64,000 nt of DNA from Rhodobacter sp. (GCA_020637515.1 JACKKG010000001.1:1890501-1954500), one strand, 5' to 3'; shown: positions 18,711-27,443, counted from the first letter of the stretch. Notes: generated by a model from the sequence alone, not told the origin. A program made the numbers and translations.

Positions 18711-20870
18711 TCAGGTGACCCGCAGGGCGGGCCCGTCGCCGGCCGCGGTGACGCGGCCGATGCAGGCGGCGGCGTAGCCTGCCTGGGAAAGCCGCGACAG
18801 CAGATCGGCCACCGCGTCGTGGGGCACCGCGGCCATAAGACCGCCGGCCGTCTGCGGATCGAACAGCAGGGCGGCGCGGGCGGTCTGCGGCGCGGCGATG
18901 CGACCGAGCAGCGCGGCCCGGTTCGCCGGCGCGATGGTCGAGGCGATGCCCGCCGCCGCCAGGGCCTCGGCCCCCGAAAAGACGGGCACGGAGGCGAGGT
19001 CGATCTCGGCCCCGACCGAGCCCGCGCGCAGCATCTCGTCGAGATGCCCGGCCAGGCCAAAGCCGGTCACGTCCGTCATCGCCCGTGCCACGGGCGCCAG
19101 AATCGCCGAGGCCGCGCCCTGTGGCTGCGTGAGCCAGGGCCACAGCGCCGCGATATCGCGCCCGTCGGCCTGTTTCTGCATCTCGGCCGCCAGCAGGGTT
19201 CCCGAGCCGATGGGCTTGGTCATAAGCAGCGCGTCCCCGGGCTGCGCGCCGCCCTTGGTCAGCACCCGGTCACCGGCCAGACCCGTCACCGTCAGGCCGA
19301 TGGTCAGTTCCGCGCCCTGCGTGGTGTGGCCGCCGGCGATGCCCGCGCCGGCGCCGGCCAACACATCGGCGATGCCGGACATGATCTCGGACAGGGTGCG
19401 GCCTTGCAAATCCTCGGACAGGCGCGGCAGGATCAGTTGCACCAGCGCCGCCTGTGGCGTGGCGCCCATGGCCCAGATGTCGCCCAGGGCGTGAACGGTC
19501 GCGATGCGCGCCATCAGCCAGGGGTCGTCGGTCACGGCGCGCAGATGATCCGTTGCGATCACCTGCCGCGCGCCGCCCACCGCCAGCACCGCGGCGTCAT
19601 CGCCCGCGCCCAGCTCTACCGCGCCCGACGTCGCAAGGCCCCTGAGCGCGCCGCGCAGCGCGTCGGGTCCCACCTTGGCGCCGCAGCCGCCACACATCGG
19701 CTTGTCGCCCAGGACCTCGGCCAGGCCCAGCGCATGGGGGCGGGGCAGCGGGGGCTGCGGCATCCGGGGCAGGGTCTGGCACATGCGCATGAACTTGCGG
19801 TCGATGCGATCCTTGACGCGCCACAGCCAGCGGCCGGACAGCGGCAGGCCCCATTTGTCGGCCAGCGCCTCTTGCCCGCCCAACGAGATCAGCTTCAGGT
19901 AGTCGCGCTGCGGATGATAGGGCCGCAGCGCGTCGCCGGACAGCGCCGCGCGCAAGTTGTGCAGCAACACCGGCGCCTGACGGACCGCATAGACCCCGGC
20001 CTTGGCGCGGGGGCTTTCGGCCATATGCGCGCAATCGCCGGCGGCAAAGACATCGGGATGCGAGATCGAGCGCAGCATCGGGTCCACCGTGACGAAACCC
20101 TGCGTCAGGTGCAGCCCGGTCGCGGTCAGCCAGTCCTGCGGCCGGCTGCCCGCCGCGCCCAGAACGAAGCCGGCGTCGAGGCGTCGGCCATCGCCCAGCG
20201 TGACCCCCGCCGCATCGACCGAGACGGCCGCGCCCTGGCAAAGCACGATGCCGCGCCTGTCCAGCAGCGACAGCAGTTTCGTCCGCGCCGCCCGACCCAG
20301 ATGCGGCAAGGGGCGGTCGCGCTCGACCAGCGTGATCGGTGCGCCCGGCAGGCGGTGCTGCATCGCCAGCGCCAGCTCCACCCCGCCCACGCCCGCGCCC
20401 AGGATGACGATCGGCGGCCGGGTTTCGCCCGCCTCGGCCACGAAATGCGCCCAGCGTTCGGAATAGCCGCCCAGCGGTTTCGCGGCGACAGCGTGGTCCA
20501 TGAACCCCGGCAGGTCCGGCAAGGTCGAGGTGATGCCGATGTCGATCGAGGCCACGTCATAGGCGACCGGCGGGCGTCCCGGAACCTGAACCTGGCGCGC
20601 CACGGGATCCAGGCCGACCGCCCGCCCCAGGATCAGCCGCGCCCCGGCATTCCGGGCCAGGGCGACCAGGTTCATCTCCAACTCGGCGCGGGAGTAATGG
20701 CCGGCGATATGGCCGGGCAGCATGCCGGTATAGGGCGCGGTCGGATTCGGGTCGATCACCGTCAGGCGGGCGCCGGGCAAAGGGTCCATCGCCCATTTCA
20801 GCAACACCAGCGCATGGGCATGGCCGCCGCCGACAAGAACGAGATCACGGGTCTGGGGCAAGGTTTGCAT
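18711..20870 (-). CDS. selD: Fusion of a NAD(P)H dehydrogenase-like flavoprotein and selenide, water dikinase (SelD)
   Basis: 719 residues. The N-terminal half is a two-dinucleotide-binding flavoprotein (LVLVGGGHAHALVLL, then IVILGAGVGGVELAL, and DVFAAGDCAH near residue 285). From about residue 390 it is SelD: PMCGGCGAKVG contains the active-site cysteine region, followed by GDDAAVL, IATDHLRAVTDDPW, GGHTTQGAEL and DVTGFGLAGHL. SelD makes selenophosphate from selenide and ATP. The fused half may deliver reducing power or reduced selenium; this fusion is known from other proteobacteria. Start ATG 20870 has GGAGGC upstream. No selA or selB is in the window. Confidence 0.95.
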   Translation of the reverse strand: MQTLPQTRDLVLVGGGHAHALVLLKWAMDPLPGARLTVIDPNPTAPYTGMLPGHIAGHYSRAELEMNLVALARNAGARLILGRAVGLDPVARQVQVPGRPPVAYDVASIDIGITSTLPDLPGFMDHAVAAKPLGGYSERWAHFVAEAGETRPPIVILGAGVGGVELALAMQHRLPGAPITLVERDRPLPHLGRAARTKLLSLLDRRGIVLCQGAAVSVDAAGVTLGDGRRLDAGFVLGAAGSRPQDWLTATGLHLTQGFVTVDPMLRSISHPDVFAAGDCAHMAESPRAKAGVYAVRQAPVLLHNLRAALSGDALRPYHPQRDYLKLISLGGQEALADKWGLPLSGRWLWRVKDRIDRKFMRMCQTLPRMPQPPLPRPHALGLAEVLGDKPMCGGCGAKVGPDALRGALRGLATSGAVELGAGDDAAVLAVGGARQVIATDHLRAVTDDPWLMARIATVHALGDIWAMGATPQAALVQLILPRLSEDLQGRTLSEIMSGIADVLAGAGAGIAGGHTTQGAELTIGLTVTGLAGDRVLTKGGAQPGDALLMTKPIGSGTLLAAEMQKQADGRDIAALWPWLTQPQGAASAILAPVARAMTDVTGFGLAGHLDEMLRAGSVGAEIDLASVPVFSGAEALAAAGIASTIAPANRAALLGRIAAPQTARAALLFDPQTAGGLMAAVPHDAVADLLSRLSQAGYAAACIGRVTAAGDGPALRVT

Positions 20871-20998
20871 GGCGCCTCCGTTTCGCCCCGACAGCTATCG
20901 CTTTGTCCGCCCCGAGGCGAGCGGACAAAGCGCCGCTGTGGTGGGTGATTTCCCTCTTGACGCCATCGGGGCGGTGGCCTAGGAAGCCGCCACTCCGG

Positions 20999-21075
20999 GG
21001 CGGAGTAGCTCAGTTGGTTAGAGCAGCGGAATCATAATCCGCGTGTCGGGGGTTCAAGTCCCTCCTCCGCTACCA
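20999..21075 (+). tRNA. tRNA-Met, anticodon CAT
   Basis: 77 nt folding into a full cloverleaf: acceptor GGCGGAG/CTCCGCT, D-stem GCTC/GAGC, anticodon arm GCGGA-ATCATAA-TCCGC (anticodon CAT), T-stem GGGGG/CCCTC, and encoded CCA. The arm and the conserved elements fit elongator methionine tRNA. Lysidine-modified tRNA-Ile2 also has CAT, but the acceptor and anticodon stems look like Met. Confidence 0.94.
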
Positions 21076-21126
21076 TCATTCCCCCGAAAAATCAGCGTGT
21101 TGACAGCCGCCGGCCGTGTTCTGTGG

Positions 21127-22119
21127 TCAGGGCAGGGCGTCGAAATCCGCGCGCTGCCATCGGGCGGTCATGGCGCGCAGCCCCTCGGGTTCCAGGACCT
21201 CGACCTTGTCGCCCCATTGGTAGAGGTGCCAGGACATTTCCAGCCAGCCGCTGGCGGCGAAGCGGACGGTCAGCGCGCCGTCGGGTTCGCGCGTCATGAC
21301 CTGCCGGGGGTGAAACAGGAAATCGCGCGCGACATCCGCCACTTCGGCGGCAAAACGCCAGACCACGGGGCCGAACTCGGCCTCGGAGTGATACGAGCCA
21401 AAGGCCCGGGCGCTGTGCTCGGTCAGGTCGAAATCCTCGCGCCGGACAAACAGATCGGGCAGCAGGCGCGCGGTCGTCATGCGGTCCAGCCGGAAATGGC
21501 GGGGCGCTTCGTCCTTCTCCGGCTCGAACGCCACGAGATACCGGCGCACGCCCAGGATCAGCCCGTGCGGATCGACCACCCGCTCGCGTGGGGTGGCGTC
21601 GGTTGGTCCGCGATAGCCGATCAGCAGGCGGAACGGTCCCTTGAGGGCCTCGACGATGGTGTCGAGAAGCCGCGGTTCGACCGGGATCCGCGGACCGGGC
21701 CGCGAGGCATAGCCATAGGCCTCGAGCACCGCGTCGGCGTCCACCTCGGCACGACGGGCGTGCGGGCGGGGCAGGGTCGCCAGCAAGCGGTCGCGCAACG
21801 ATTCCAGCGCGCGCACCTCATTGTCGGCGCCCTCGCGCCTGGCGCGGCGGATCGACAGGTCGAGCGCCACCAACTCGCTGTCGCGCAGCCCCTGCAACCG
21901 CAACAGGCGCGTGTCGCGCAGGCGCCAATGCTTGCGACGGGCCTCGTCGGTGAACACCTCGACGGTGTCGAAGGTATCCTCGAGCGCGCGGGTCATCCGT
22001 TGCGCGGTGCGGTGGTCGGCCGCGAAGGTCTCGGCGATTTCGGACAGCGTGACCCCCGCATGACGCGACGCGGCCATCTCGGCCAGACGCAACAGATCCC
22101 GGGCTTTGGTGAGCGACAT
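21127..22119 (-). CDS. WYL-domain transcriptional regulator
   Basis: 330 residues from ATG 22119, which has GGAG eight bases upstream; the same frame runs on 90 codons further but only over non-conserved sequence. The N-terminus is a winged helix-turn-helix (SLTKARDLLRLAEMAASRHAG, TLSEIAETFAADHRTAQRM). The WYL domain spans the middle (LLIGYRGPTDATPRERVVDP, GLILGVRRYLVAFEP) and a C-terminal extension (WCX-like) follows. Such proteins bind DNA and are ligand-responsive regulators; the target is unknown. It is divergent from the 22.2 kb winged-helix-like gene. Confidence 0.85.
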   Translation of the reverse strand: MSLTKARDLLRLAEMAASRHAGVTLSEIAETFAADHRTAQRMTRALEDTFDTVEVFTDEARRKHWRLRDTRLLRLQGLRDSELVALDLSIRRARREGADNEVRALESLRDRLLATLPRPHARRAEVDADAVLEAYGYASRPGPRIPVEPRLLDTIVEALKGPFRLLIGYRGPTDATPRERVVDPHGLILGVRRYLVAFEPEKDEAPRHFRLDRMTTARLLPDLFVRREDFDLTEHSARAFGSYHSEAEFGPVVWRFAAEVADVARDFLFHPRQVMTREPDGALTVRFAASGWLEMSWHLYQWGDKVEVLEPEGLRAMTARWQRADFDALP

Positions 22120-22153
22120 GGTGGCTCCATGACAGGAATTGACGTGCAGCGAC

Positions 22154-22180
22154 ATTATAAGAGGAGTCAGCCCCGGACAA
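22154..22180 (-). promoter_or_regulatory. Candidate promoter of the WYL regulator gene
   Basis: An exact TATAAT (minus strand, 22159-22154) lies 35 nt before the start. TTGTCC (22180-22175) is 15 nt upstream of it, a shorter spacing than usual. The exact -10 hexamer is the main support. Confidence 0.4.
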
Positions 22181-22225
22181 CTGCGCAACGGGGTGCAAGG
22201 CAGAAACGAAAAAAGGCGATAAAAA

Positions 22226-22696
22226 ATGTCGATGATTGGCCACCTGGAAAAGGAAACCCTCTTGCGACGATCGAACCGGATCGGTGAGGAAACGGAATGC
22301 TGGCCCGGGGTCGATACCGATCCCGGGTTTTTGTCGCGAACGCTTGCCATCGACCTGGCCTTTGAACGCGCGGTCAGCCGCAACCGCAACCTCGCGCTGT
22401 TTCAGCGCAATTGCGCGACCTGGGAATTGCTTTTGGTGTTGTGCGCCGCGCCGGAAACCGACAAGCCCGGGGTTTATGAACTGATCGAAGGCCTGCGGTC
22501 CAAAGGCCTGGGGCAGTCGGCCTTGTTGCGCTTTGTGCGGGACCGGCGCGATGATGGCTTGCTGGTCTTTGACCGTCACGCCCGAAAGAAAAGCAAGATG
22601 CACATCCGGCTCAGCCCGGCGGTGGAAAGCGCCCTGACCGCCCTGCTGATGGACCGGGCTGAAGCAATGCGGACGCAATCGGCGCGGGCGACTTAG
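22226..22696 (+). CDS. Winged-helix-like protein, paralogue of the 23.7 kb gene
   Basis: 156 residues. The core aligns with the protein at 23749-24165: FQRNCATWELLLVLC / FRRNPTTWEFLLLLA, GQSALLRFVRDRRDDG / GNSALLKFIRERRDHG, then a basic wing (RKKSKMHIRLS / DKKSKWIIQVD). This resembles MarR-type winged-helix proteins without a clear full match; DNA binding is an inference. The start ATG 22226 has AAGGC upstream at a loose distance. An in-frame ATG at 22232 is an alternative. It is divergent from the WYL regulator. Confidence 0.7.
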   Translation: MSMIGHLEKETLLRRSNRIGEETECWPGVDTDPGFLSRTLAIDLAFERAVSRNRNLALFQRNCATWELLLVLCAAPETDKPGVYELIEGLRSKGLGQSALLRFVRDRRDDGLLVFDRHARKKSKMHIRLSPAVESALTALLMDRAEAMRTQSARAT

Positions 22697-22795
22697 TCCG
22701 CCCTTTGGTCAGAGCCGGCGGCAGGTCGGCTCTGGCATCGGACGCGGGAAAGGCGTGCGACAGAACGACAGATCCGGTCGCAAACGCGAGTCCGG

Positions 22796-23005
22796 TCAGG
22801 ACAGCCGGGACAAATCCCGGCCTTCCGCTCGCGCGAGCAATCGGTTCAGTTCCCTGATTCGCGCCTTGAGCCGCTCATTTTCAATCACCAGACTTTGCAG
22901 CCGGGCATTCCCCGGGTCCGACGCCAAAAGGCGCGCCGGTCCTTTGGGCGGCGGATCGACAGATCCGAACATGCTGTCCGCATCCATTCCGGTAAAATCG
23001 GTCAT
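22796..23005 (-). CDS. Small coiled-coil protein
   Basis: 69 residues. After a polar N-terminus (GSVDPPPKGPARLLASD) it has a heptad-like stretch, LQSLVIENERLKARIRELN, with leucines and isoleucines spaced as in a short leucine zipper. ATG 23005 has a GGAA site eight bases upstream. It sits downstream of the phosphatase-like gene on the same strand. It is small and I do not recognise a family, so it may not be expressed. Confidence 0.5.
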   Translation of the reverse strand: MTDFTGMDADSMFGSVDPPPKGPARLLASDPGNARLQSLVIENERLKARIRELNRLLARAEGRDLSRLS

Positions 23006-23228
23006 CGATGTTTTCCAAAAAGGGTGAAACGGATCATGAATTGCCCGCGACGCCGGGATATTTCGACGCCCTATTCATCGTTTCCTTAATCGCGGATTGG
23101 GACAAGCCAAAAGAAAGGCTTCATTAATTGCCTGCCGGAAAGGTCGATAAATGGCGGCCTTGGCATTCCGGAAGAGGGTGGGCAATCGGAACGCGGCGAG
23201 CGGGGCGGGTGCCTTGGTGGCGCCGATC

Positions 23229-23684
23229 CTAGCGGGCGGTCGGGGCGAGCCGCGTGGCCCAGGCGTGCGCGGCATCACGCAACAGCAGATAGGCCGCCTG
23301 GTGGAACTCGCGGGATCGTTGGTGCGGGTCCAGAATGCCTTTCGCGCCGATCCACTGGTCAAAGAGCGCGAGTTTCGGCGCCAGTTCGGGGCTTTGTTCC
23401 CGCACTTCGGCCTGCACGGGCCGGTCAATGGCCAGGATCAGATCCGCCTGTCGCGCTGCGTCGGGCGTGAGGCGGCGCGCGCGGTGCGTGTCCAGCAGCA
23501 GGCCGTGGCGTTTGGCCAGAAGGCAGGTTTCGGGGTCGGCGGGCGTCCCGTCGCGCGCGTGCAACCCGGACGAATCGACGGCAATGCTGGCGCCGCGTTC
23601 CCGCAACGCCGCGCGCAACAATTCCGCGCCCAAGGGGGCGCGGCAAATATTCGCGGACGACACGACAAGCACCGATCCGATCAT
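23229..23684 (-). CDS. Low-molecular-weight protein tyrosine phosphatase-like protein lacking the nucleophilic cysteine
   Basis: 151 residues with the family's overall length and layout: the phosphate loop near the N-terminus (VVSSANICRAPLGAE), and the late catalytic DP motif (ILDPHQRS). In the family the loop is C-x5-R with a nucleophilic Cys; here the position is Ser9 (codon TCG), with Arg15 kept. That predicts loss of phosphatase activity, perhaps leaving a binding role. Related phosphatases act in exopolysaccharide export. It lies 64 nt after the paralogous winged-helix-like gene. Confidence 0.8.
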   Translation of the reverse strand: MIGSVLVVSSANICRAPLGAELLRAALRERGASIAVDSSGLHARDGTPADPETCLLAKRHGLLLDTHRARRLTPDAARQADLILAIDRPVQAEVREQSPELAPKLALFDQWIGAKGILDPHQRSREFHQAAYLLLRDAAHAWATRLAPTAR

Positions 23685-23748
23685 GCGGCACCCGTGCAGC
23701 AGGCCCGCCTCTCATAAGGTCGCCGACGGGGTTGCGACGCGGGCATGG

Positions 23749-24165
23749 TCAGGACTCGGACTTTGCCGGGGGCGCCGCGAACCGGGTGGCCGGCTCGTGG
23801 TTCGGTCGCGCCGAGGCGGCGATCAATTCGTCGTCCCGCCAGCGCAGCAAGGTTTCCAGATGTTCGATCAGTTTCTGATCGACCTGAATGATCCATTTGC
23901 TTTTCTTGTCGGCTTCCAGAAACCGAAGGTCCCCGTGGTCACGGCGTTCGCGAATGAATTTCAGCAAGGCCGAGTTTCCCAGATACCGCGTCTGCACCGC
24001 GTCGATCGTGCTGTAGAGCCCATCCATGGCGCCCTGCTCGCTTTGTGCGAGCAGCAGCAGAAATTCCCAGGTGGTGGGATTACGCCGAAACACGGACAGC
24101 TCGCGCGACTGGGCCAGCATCCGCTCGAATTCGAGCTCAATCTCGACGATTTTCGACCTTTCCAT
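23749..24165 (-). CDS. Winged-helix-like protein, paralogue of the 22.2 kb gene
   Basis: 138 residues from ATG 24165, chosen because AGGAG lies ten bases upstream; an alternative GTG at 24189 would add eight residues. N-terminal helix (IVEIELEFERMLAQSREL), then FRRNPTTWEFLLLLAQSEQG and LGNSALLKFIRERRDHGDL, a basic region (ADKKSKWIIQVD) and a proline/alanine-rich tail. Similarity to the 22226 gene is clear by eye. Probably a DNA-binding regulator, first gene of a short minus-strand group with the phosphatase-like protein. Confidence 0.7.
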   Translation of the reverse strand: MERSKIVEIELEFERMLAQSRELSVFRRNPTTWEFLLLLAQSEQGAMDGLYSTIDAVQTRYLGNSALLKFIRERRDHGDLRFLEADKKSKWIIQVDQKLIEHLETLLRWRDDELIAASARPNHEPATRFAAPPAKSES

Positions 24166-24571
24166 TGGTGTTGAACTCCTGTCAGACACGGACTTGAAAC
24201 ATGCTTCTCGCGATCGCTGAAAAAGGACGGGCGCTTGCTTGCGAAGCGTCGCAGCAGGCGCATGAAAAATCGCCTGGTTTTTGATCCGGTCCTCTCAATG
24301 GGGCGGCGAACGGGGCATTCCACCCCTGTAACCCGCGGTTGAACGGAAACGCTGAGGGCTTCAGGATAGGCGATCAAGGTATGGTTATAATATCAGCAAA
24401 ATATGCCGCTAAGAGCTGCGCTCTGGAATTAGTTAAAAAAAGCAATCAATATGCAACCAAGGGTAGAAAAAGAATTTAACGCATCGCGATAACAGGGCGT
24501 TGTATCGCGAAAACCGATTTCATTCGGTCGGAATGGCCAACAATTGCGGGAAAGCTGTGACGATTGGCCGG
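24166..24571. other. 406-nt intergenic stretch with an AT-rich core and two inverted repeats
   Basis: No convincing gene. The right part (about 24370-24540) is clearly richer in A and T than its neighbours. It contains TATAAT at about 24384 and two hairpins: TCGCGATA/TATCGCGA (24484-24510) and ACCGA/TCGGT (24513-24528), the latter followed on the minus strand by TTTT, so it could end the EamA transcript. The left part is the leader of the 24165 gene. Confidence 0.6.
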
Positions 24572-25408
24572 TCAGTGGCGCCGGCGCGCGGGCAGTGTGG
24601 CCAGCGCCACGCCCGCCAACACCACGGCCGAGGCTGCCAGCGCCGCTGGGCCGAGCCGTTCGCCAAGCAATAGCGCGCCCGCGGCGATCGCGATCACCGG
24701 CACCGTCAATTGCGCGACGGCGGCGCGGGCTGCACCCAGTTGCGGCAGGACCGCATACCACAGCGCATAGCCCAGCCCCGAGGTGACCGCCCCCGCGACG
24801 GCAGCGAGGGCCATGCCCAGGGGCTGAGCCGGCGGTAGCGTCAGGTCCGGGCCCGTGGCCAGGGTGGCCAGCGCGACCATCGGCGTGGCCAGCAGGAAAT
24901 TCGCGGCGGTGGCCTTGAGCGGTGCGGCCACGCCGCGACCGGCCAGGGAATAGAGGCCCCATCCCAGCGCCGCTGCGCCCATCAGCAGCGCCGGTTGCGG
25001 CGCCGGCACCGCCTGCGTGCCCGGCCACAACAGCGCCGCCAGGCCGAGCAGCGCCACGCCCGCGCCCAGAAGGCGCCGGGGCGGCTGCGATTCGCCCGCC
25101 AGTGCGGCGCCCGCCAGCATCGTGACCTGCACGCCGGCGAACAGGATCAACGCGCCGACGCCTGCGTCCAGCGCGGTATAGGCCATCGAGAAACCCACCA
25201 GGTAGAGGGTGAGCCAAAGCGCGGATTTCAGCGCGGCGCGCGTCGGACGGGCCCGGGCCAGAAGGCCCAGCACCAGGGCGCCCGAAGCCACCCGGATCAG
25301 CGCGAATGGCAGCGCGCCGATCAGGCCGCCGCCGACCGCCCAGCGGTTCAACAGCGAATTGGCGGCAAAGGCCACCATGACCAGCGCGCTCAGCGCCAGC
25401 AAGCGCAT
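24572..25408 (-). CDS. EamA family (DMT superfamily) transporter
   Basis: 278 residues with about ten hydrophobic helices, arranged as two homologous halves as in EamA proteins. Characteristic parts: LLNRWAVGGGLIGALPFALIR near the N-terminus, LDAGVGALILFAGVQVTML, and in the second half YALWYAVLPQLGAARAAVAQ followed by LLLGERLGP. It is a predicted inner-membrane exporter of small metabolites; the substrate cannot be predicted. It ends three bases after the aminotransferase gene upstream, so they are likely co-transcribed. Confidence 0.92.
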   Translation of the reverse strand: MRLLALSALVMVAFAANSLLNRWAVGGGLIGALPFALIRVASGALVLGLLARARPTRAALKSALWLTLYLVGFSMAYTALDAGVGALILFAGVQVTMLAGAALAGESQPPRRLLGAGVALLGLAALLWPGTQAVPAPQPALLMGAAALGWGLYSLAGRGVAAPLKATAANFLLATPMVALATLATGPDLTLPPAQPLGMALAAVAGAVTSGLGYALWYAVLPQLGAARAAVAQLTVPVIAIAAGALLLGERLGPAALAASAVVLAGVALATLPARRRH

Positions 25409-25411
25409 GGG

Positions 25412-26539
25412 TCAGCCTGCCACGGCCTTCAGCGCGGTATCGAGCCGCGCCAGGGTGCCGGGCACGTCCTTGAGCTTGTCCAGGCCGAACAGGCCGATGC
25501 GGAAGGTGCGGAACCCGTCGCCTTCGCCCACCATCAGCGGCACCCCGGCGGCGATCTGGTAGCCGGCGGCGGCAAAGGCCGCGCCGGTCTGCAACTCGGG
25601 CCTGTCGGTGAAGCAGACCACCACACCCGGCGCACCGAATCCTTCGGCCGCCAGCGGTTTGTGGCCATAGGCGGCCAGCAGGGCGCGCGCACCCTTGCCC
25701 AAGGCGTGCTGCGCCTGCTTGGCGGCGTCAAAGCCCATGGCGCGGGTTTCCATCATGGCGTCGCGCAGCCCGACCAGCGCGTCGGTCGGCATGGTCGCGT
25801 GATAGGCGTGGCCGCCGTCCTCATAGGCCTTCAGGATCGCGCGCCATTTTTTCAGGTCCAGCGCGAAACTGTCCGAGGTCGTCTCCTCGAGCCGCTTTTC
25901 GGCGCGCGGACCAAGCACCACGATCCCGGCCGAGGGCGAGGCGCTCCAACCCTTTTGCGGCGCCGAGACCAGCACATCCACGCCGAGCGCCTTCATGTCC
26001 ACCCAGGCCGCGCCCGAGGCGATACAGTCGAGCACCATCAAGGCCCCGACGTCATGCGCCGCGTCCGCCATGGACTTGATGTAATCGTCCGGCAGGATCA
26101 TGCCCGCCGAGGTTTCGACATGTGGCGCAAAGACCGCCTGCGGGGCCTCGGCGCGGATGCGGGCGGTGACTTCGGCGATGGGGGCGGGGGCAAAGGGGGC
26201 CTGCGGGTCGTTGCCGGACGGGCGCGCCATCAGCACCGAGGCGTCCTCGGTCAGGTGGCCGGCGTCGAAGATCGCGCTCCATCGAAAGCTGAACAGACCG
26301 TTGCGCACCACCAGGCATTTGCCCCGCGCGAACTGCCGGGCCACGGATTCCATGGCAAAGGTGCCGCCACCCGGCACCAGCGCCACGGCCGTGCCGTTGT
26401 AGACCTCTTTCAGCATCCCCGAGATGTCGCGCATCACCTGCTGGAACCGCTGCGACATGTGGTTGAGCGATCGGTCGGTGAAGACGACCGAGAATTCTTC
26501 CAGCCCCTCGGGGTCGATATGGTCATGAAGCGCGGGCAT
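25412..26539 (-). CDS. Class V (pyridoxal-phosphate) aminotransferase
   Basis: 375 residues, alanine-glyoxylate/serine-glyoxylate aminotransferase family. Visible features: VPGGGTFAMESVARQ (cofactor phosphate region), HVETSAGMILPDDYI, LVLDCIASGAAW (the Asp that pairs with the pyridine ring) and SAPQKGWSASP with the Schiff-base Lys. The substrate is not decided by sequence; phosphonate and glyoxylate enzymes are related. ATG 26539 is followed directly by the conserved MPALHDH start. Confidence 0.9.
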   Translation of the reverse strand: MPALHDHIDPEGLEEFSVVFTDRSLNHMSQRFQQVMRDISGMLKEVYNGTAVALVPGGGTFAMESVARQFARGKCLVVRNGLFSFRWSAIFDAGHLTEDASVLMARPSGNDPQAPFAPAPIAEVTARIRAEAPQAVFAPHVETSAGMILPDDYIKSMADAAHDVGALMVLDCIASGAAWVDMKALGVDVLVSAPQKGWSASPSAGIVVLGPRAEKRLEETTSDSFALDLKKWRAILKAYEDGGHAYHATMPTDALVGLRDAMMETRAMGFDAAKQAQHALGKGARALLAAYGHKPLAAEGFGAPGVVVCFTDRPELQTGAAFAAAGYQIAAGVPLMVGEGDGFRTFRIGLFGLDKLKDVPGTLARLDTALKAVAG

Positions 26540-26569
26540 CGGGGTCTCCGTTTCTGGTTGCGCGTCACA

Positions 26570-27289
26570 CTAGGGCGCGACGGGGGCCGGCGCAACGCCG
26601 CCGGCGCGCAGCAGTTCGGGCACGGTAACCAGCCGGAAGCCTCGCGCCCTGAGCCCGTCGATGATCGCGGGCAGGGCCGCGCGCGTGGCGGTGCGGGCGG
26701 CGGCCATGGCGTGCAGCAGGATGATCGACCCGGGCCGCGCCCCGGCCAGGGCCTCGCGGGCGATGGTGTCGGCGTCGGCGGCGGGGTCGGAATCGGGCTC
26801 GACATCCCACATGATCGTCAGTCGGCCCTGCCGGGCCAGAACCCAGGGCAGCACGAACAGCTTCTTGCCGTAGGGCGGGCGGAACAGGATCGGCCCGGTT
26901 TGCCCGGCGGCGCGGATCGCCGCATCGGTCAGCGCCAGTTCCTGACGCACCCACGAGGGCCGGGCCAGCACCATGCGCCGGTGGCTGAAGGCGTGGTTGC
27001 CCAGCACATGCCCGGCCGCGACCAGGGCGCGGGTCTCGGCGGGCAGGGATTCGGCTTGCTGGCCGGTGACAAAGAAGGTGGCGCGCACGCCCCGGCTGGC
27101 CAGCAGGGCGATCAGGGCCTCGGTCTGGCCGGCGGTGGGGCCGTCGTCAAAGGTCAGCGCGACCAGGGGTTCGCGGATATCCACCCGAGACACCAGCGGC
27201 GCAAAGAGCTGATAGTCGCGCGCCCGCGACAGGTGCCACAGGCCCAGTGGCACCGCGATCAGGACAAGGGCAAGCAGGACGACCTTCAT
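26570..27289 (-). CDS. Polysaccharide deacetylase family protein (NodB-like)
   Basis: 239 residues. N-terminal signal anchor (VVLLALVLIAVPLGLWHLS), then the NodB homology domain: LTFDDGPTAGQTEALIALL with catalytic Asp, metal-binding NHAFSH, FRPPYGKK and IMWDVEPDSDP, and a final LLHAM motif. It would remove N-acetyl groups from a cell-surface polysaccharide on the periplasmic side. Its position near the GDP-mannose genes suggests a surface-polysaccharide role, but it is not directly linked. Confidence 0.92.
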   Translation of the reverse strand: MKVVLLALVLIAVPLGLWHLSRARDYQLFAPLVSRVDIREPLVALTFDDGPTAGQTEALIALLASRGVRATFFVTGQQAESLPAETRALVAAGHVLGNHAFSHRRMVLARPSWVRQELALTDAAIRAAGQTGPILFRPPYGKKLFVLPWVLARQGRLTIMWDVEPDSDPAADADTIAREALAGARPGSIILLHAMAAARTATRAALPAIIDGLRARGFRLVTVPELLRAGGVAPAPVAP

Positions 27290-27443
27290 CGTGCGAATCT
27301 GATCCCAACCCCTGCCGGGGTCCAGTCACACCGGGTCACAACTGCGAGGGAATGCCCGGGTGTCGGGGCCGGGCGCCAATTGCGGGCGGCGCCATTGCGC
27401 CACTTGCCCTCGGATCGCCGAGACGCTATCTGAACCCCACCTG

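Noticed and set aside
22139..22161. Plus-strand TTGACG followed by TATAAG in front of the 22226 gene
   Set aside because: Only 11 nt separate the hexamers, too few for a standard promoter.
22119..22389. 90-residue N-terminal extension of the WYL regulator
   Set aside because: Sequence upstream of ATG 22119 is antisense to the next gene and lacks a domain; a Shine-Dalgarno supports 22119.
23041..23062. GGGATATTT resembling the intergenic repeat core
   Set aside because: The flanks do not match (no CCCCC run and no CCGGCACAAAG), so it is probably chance.
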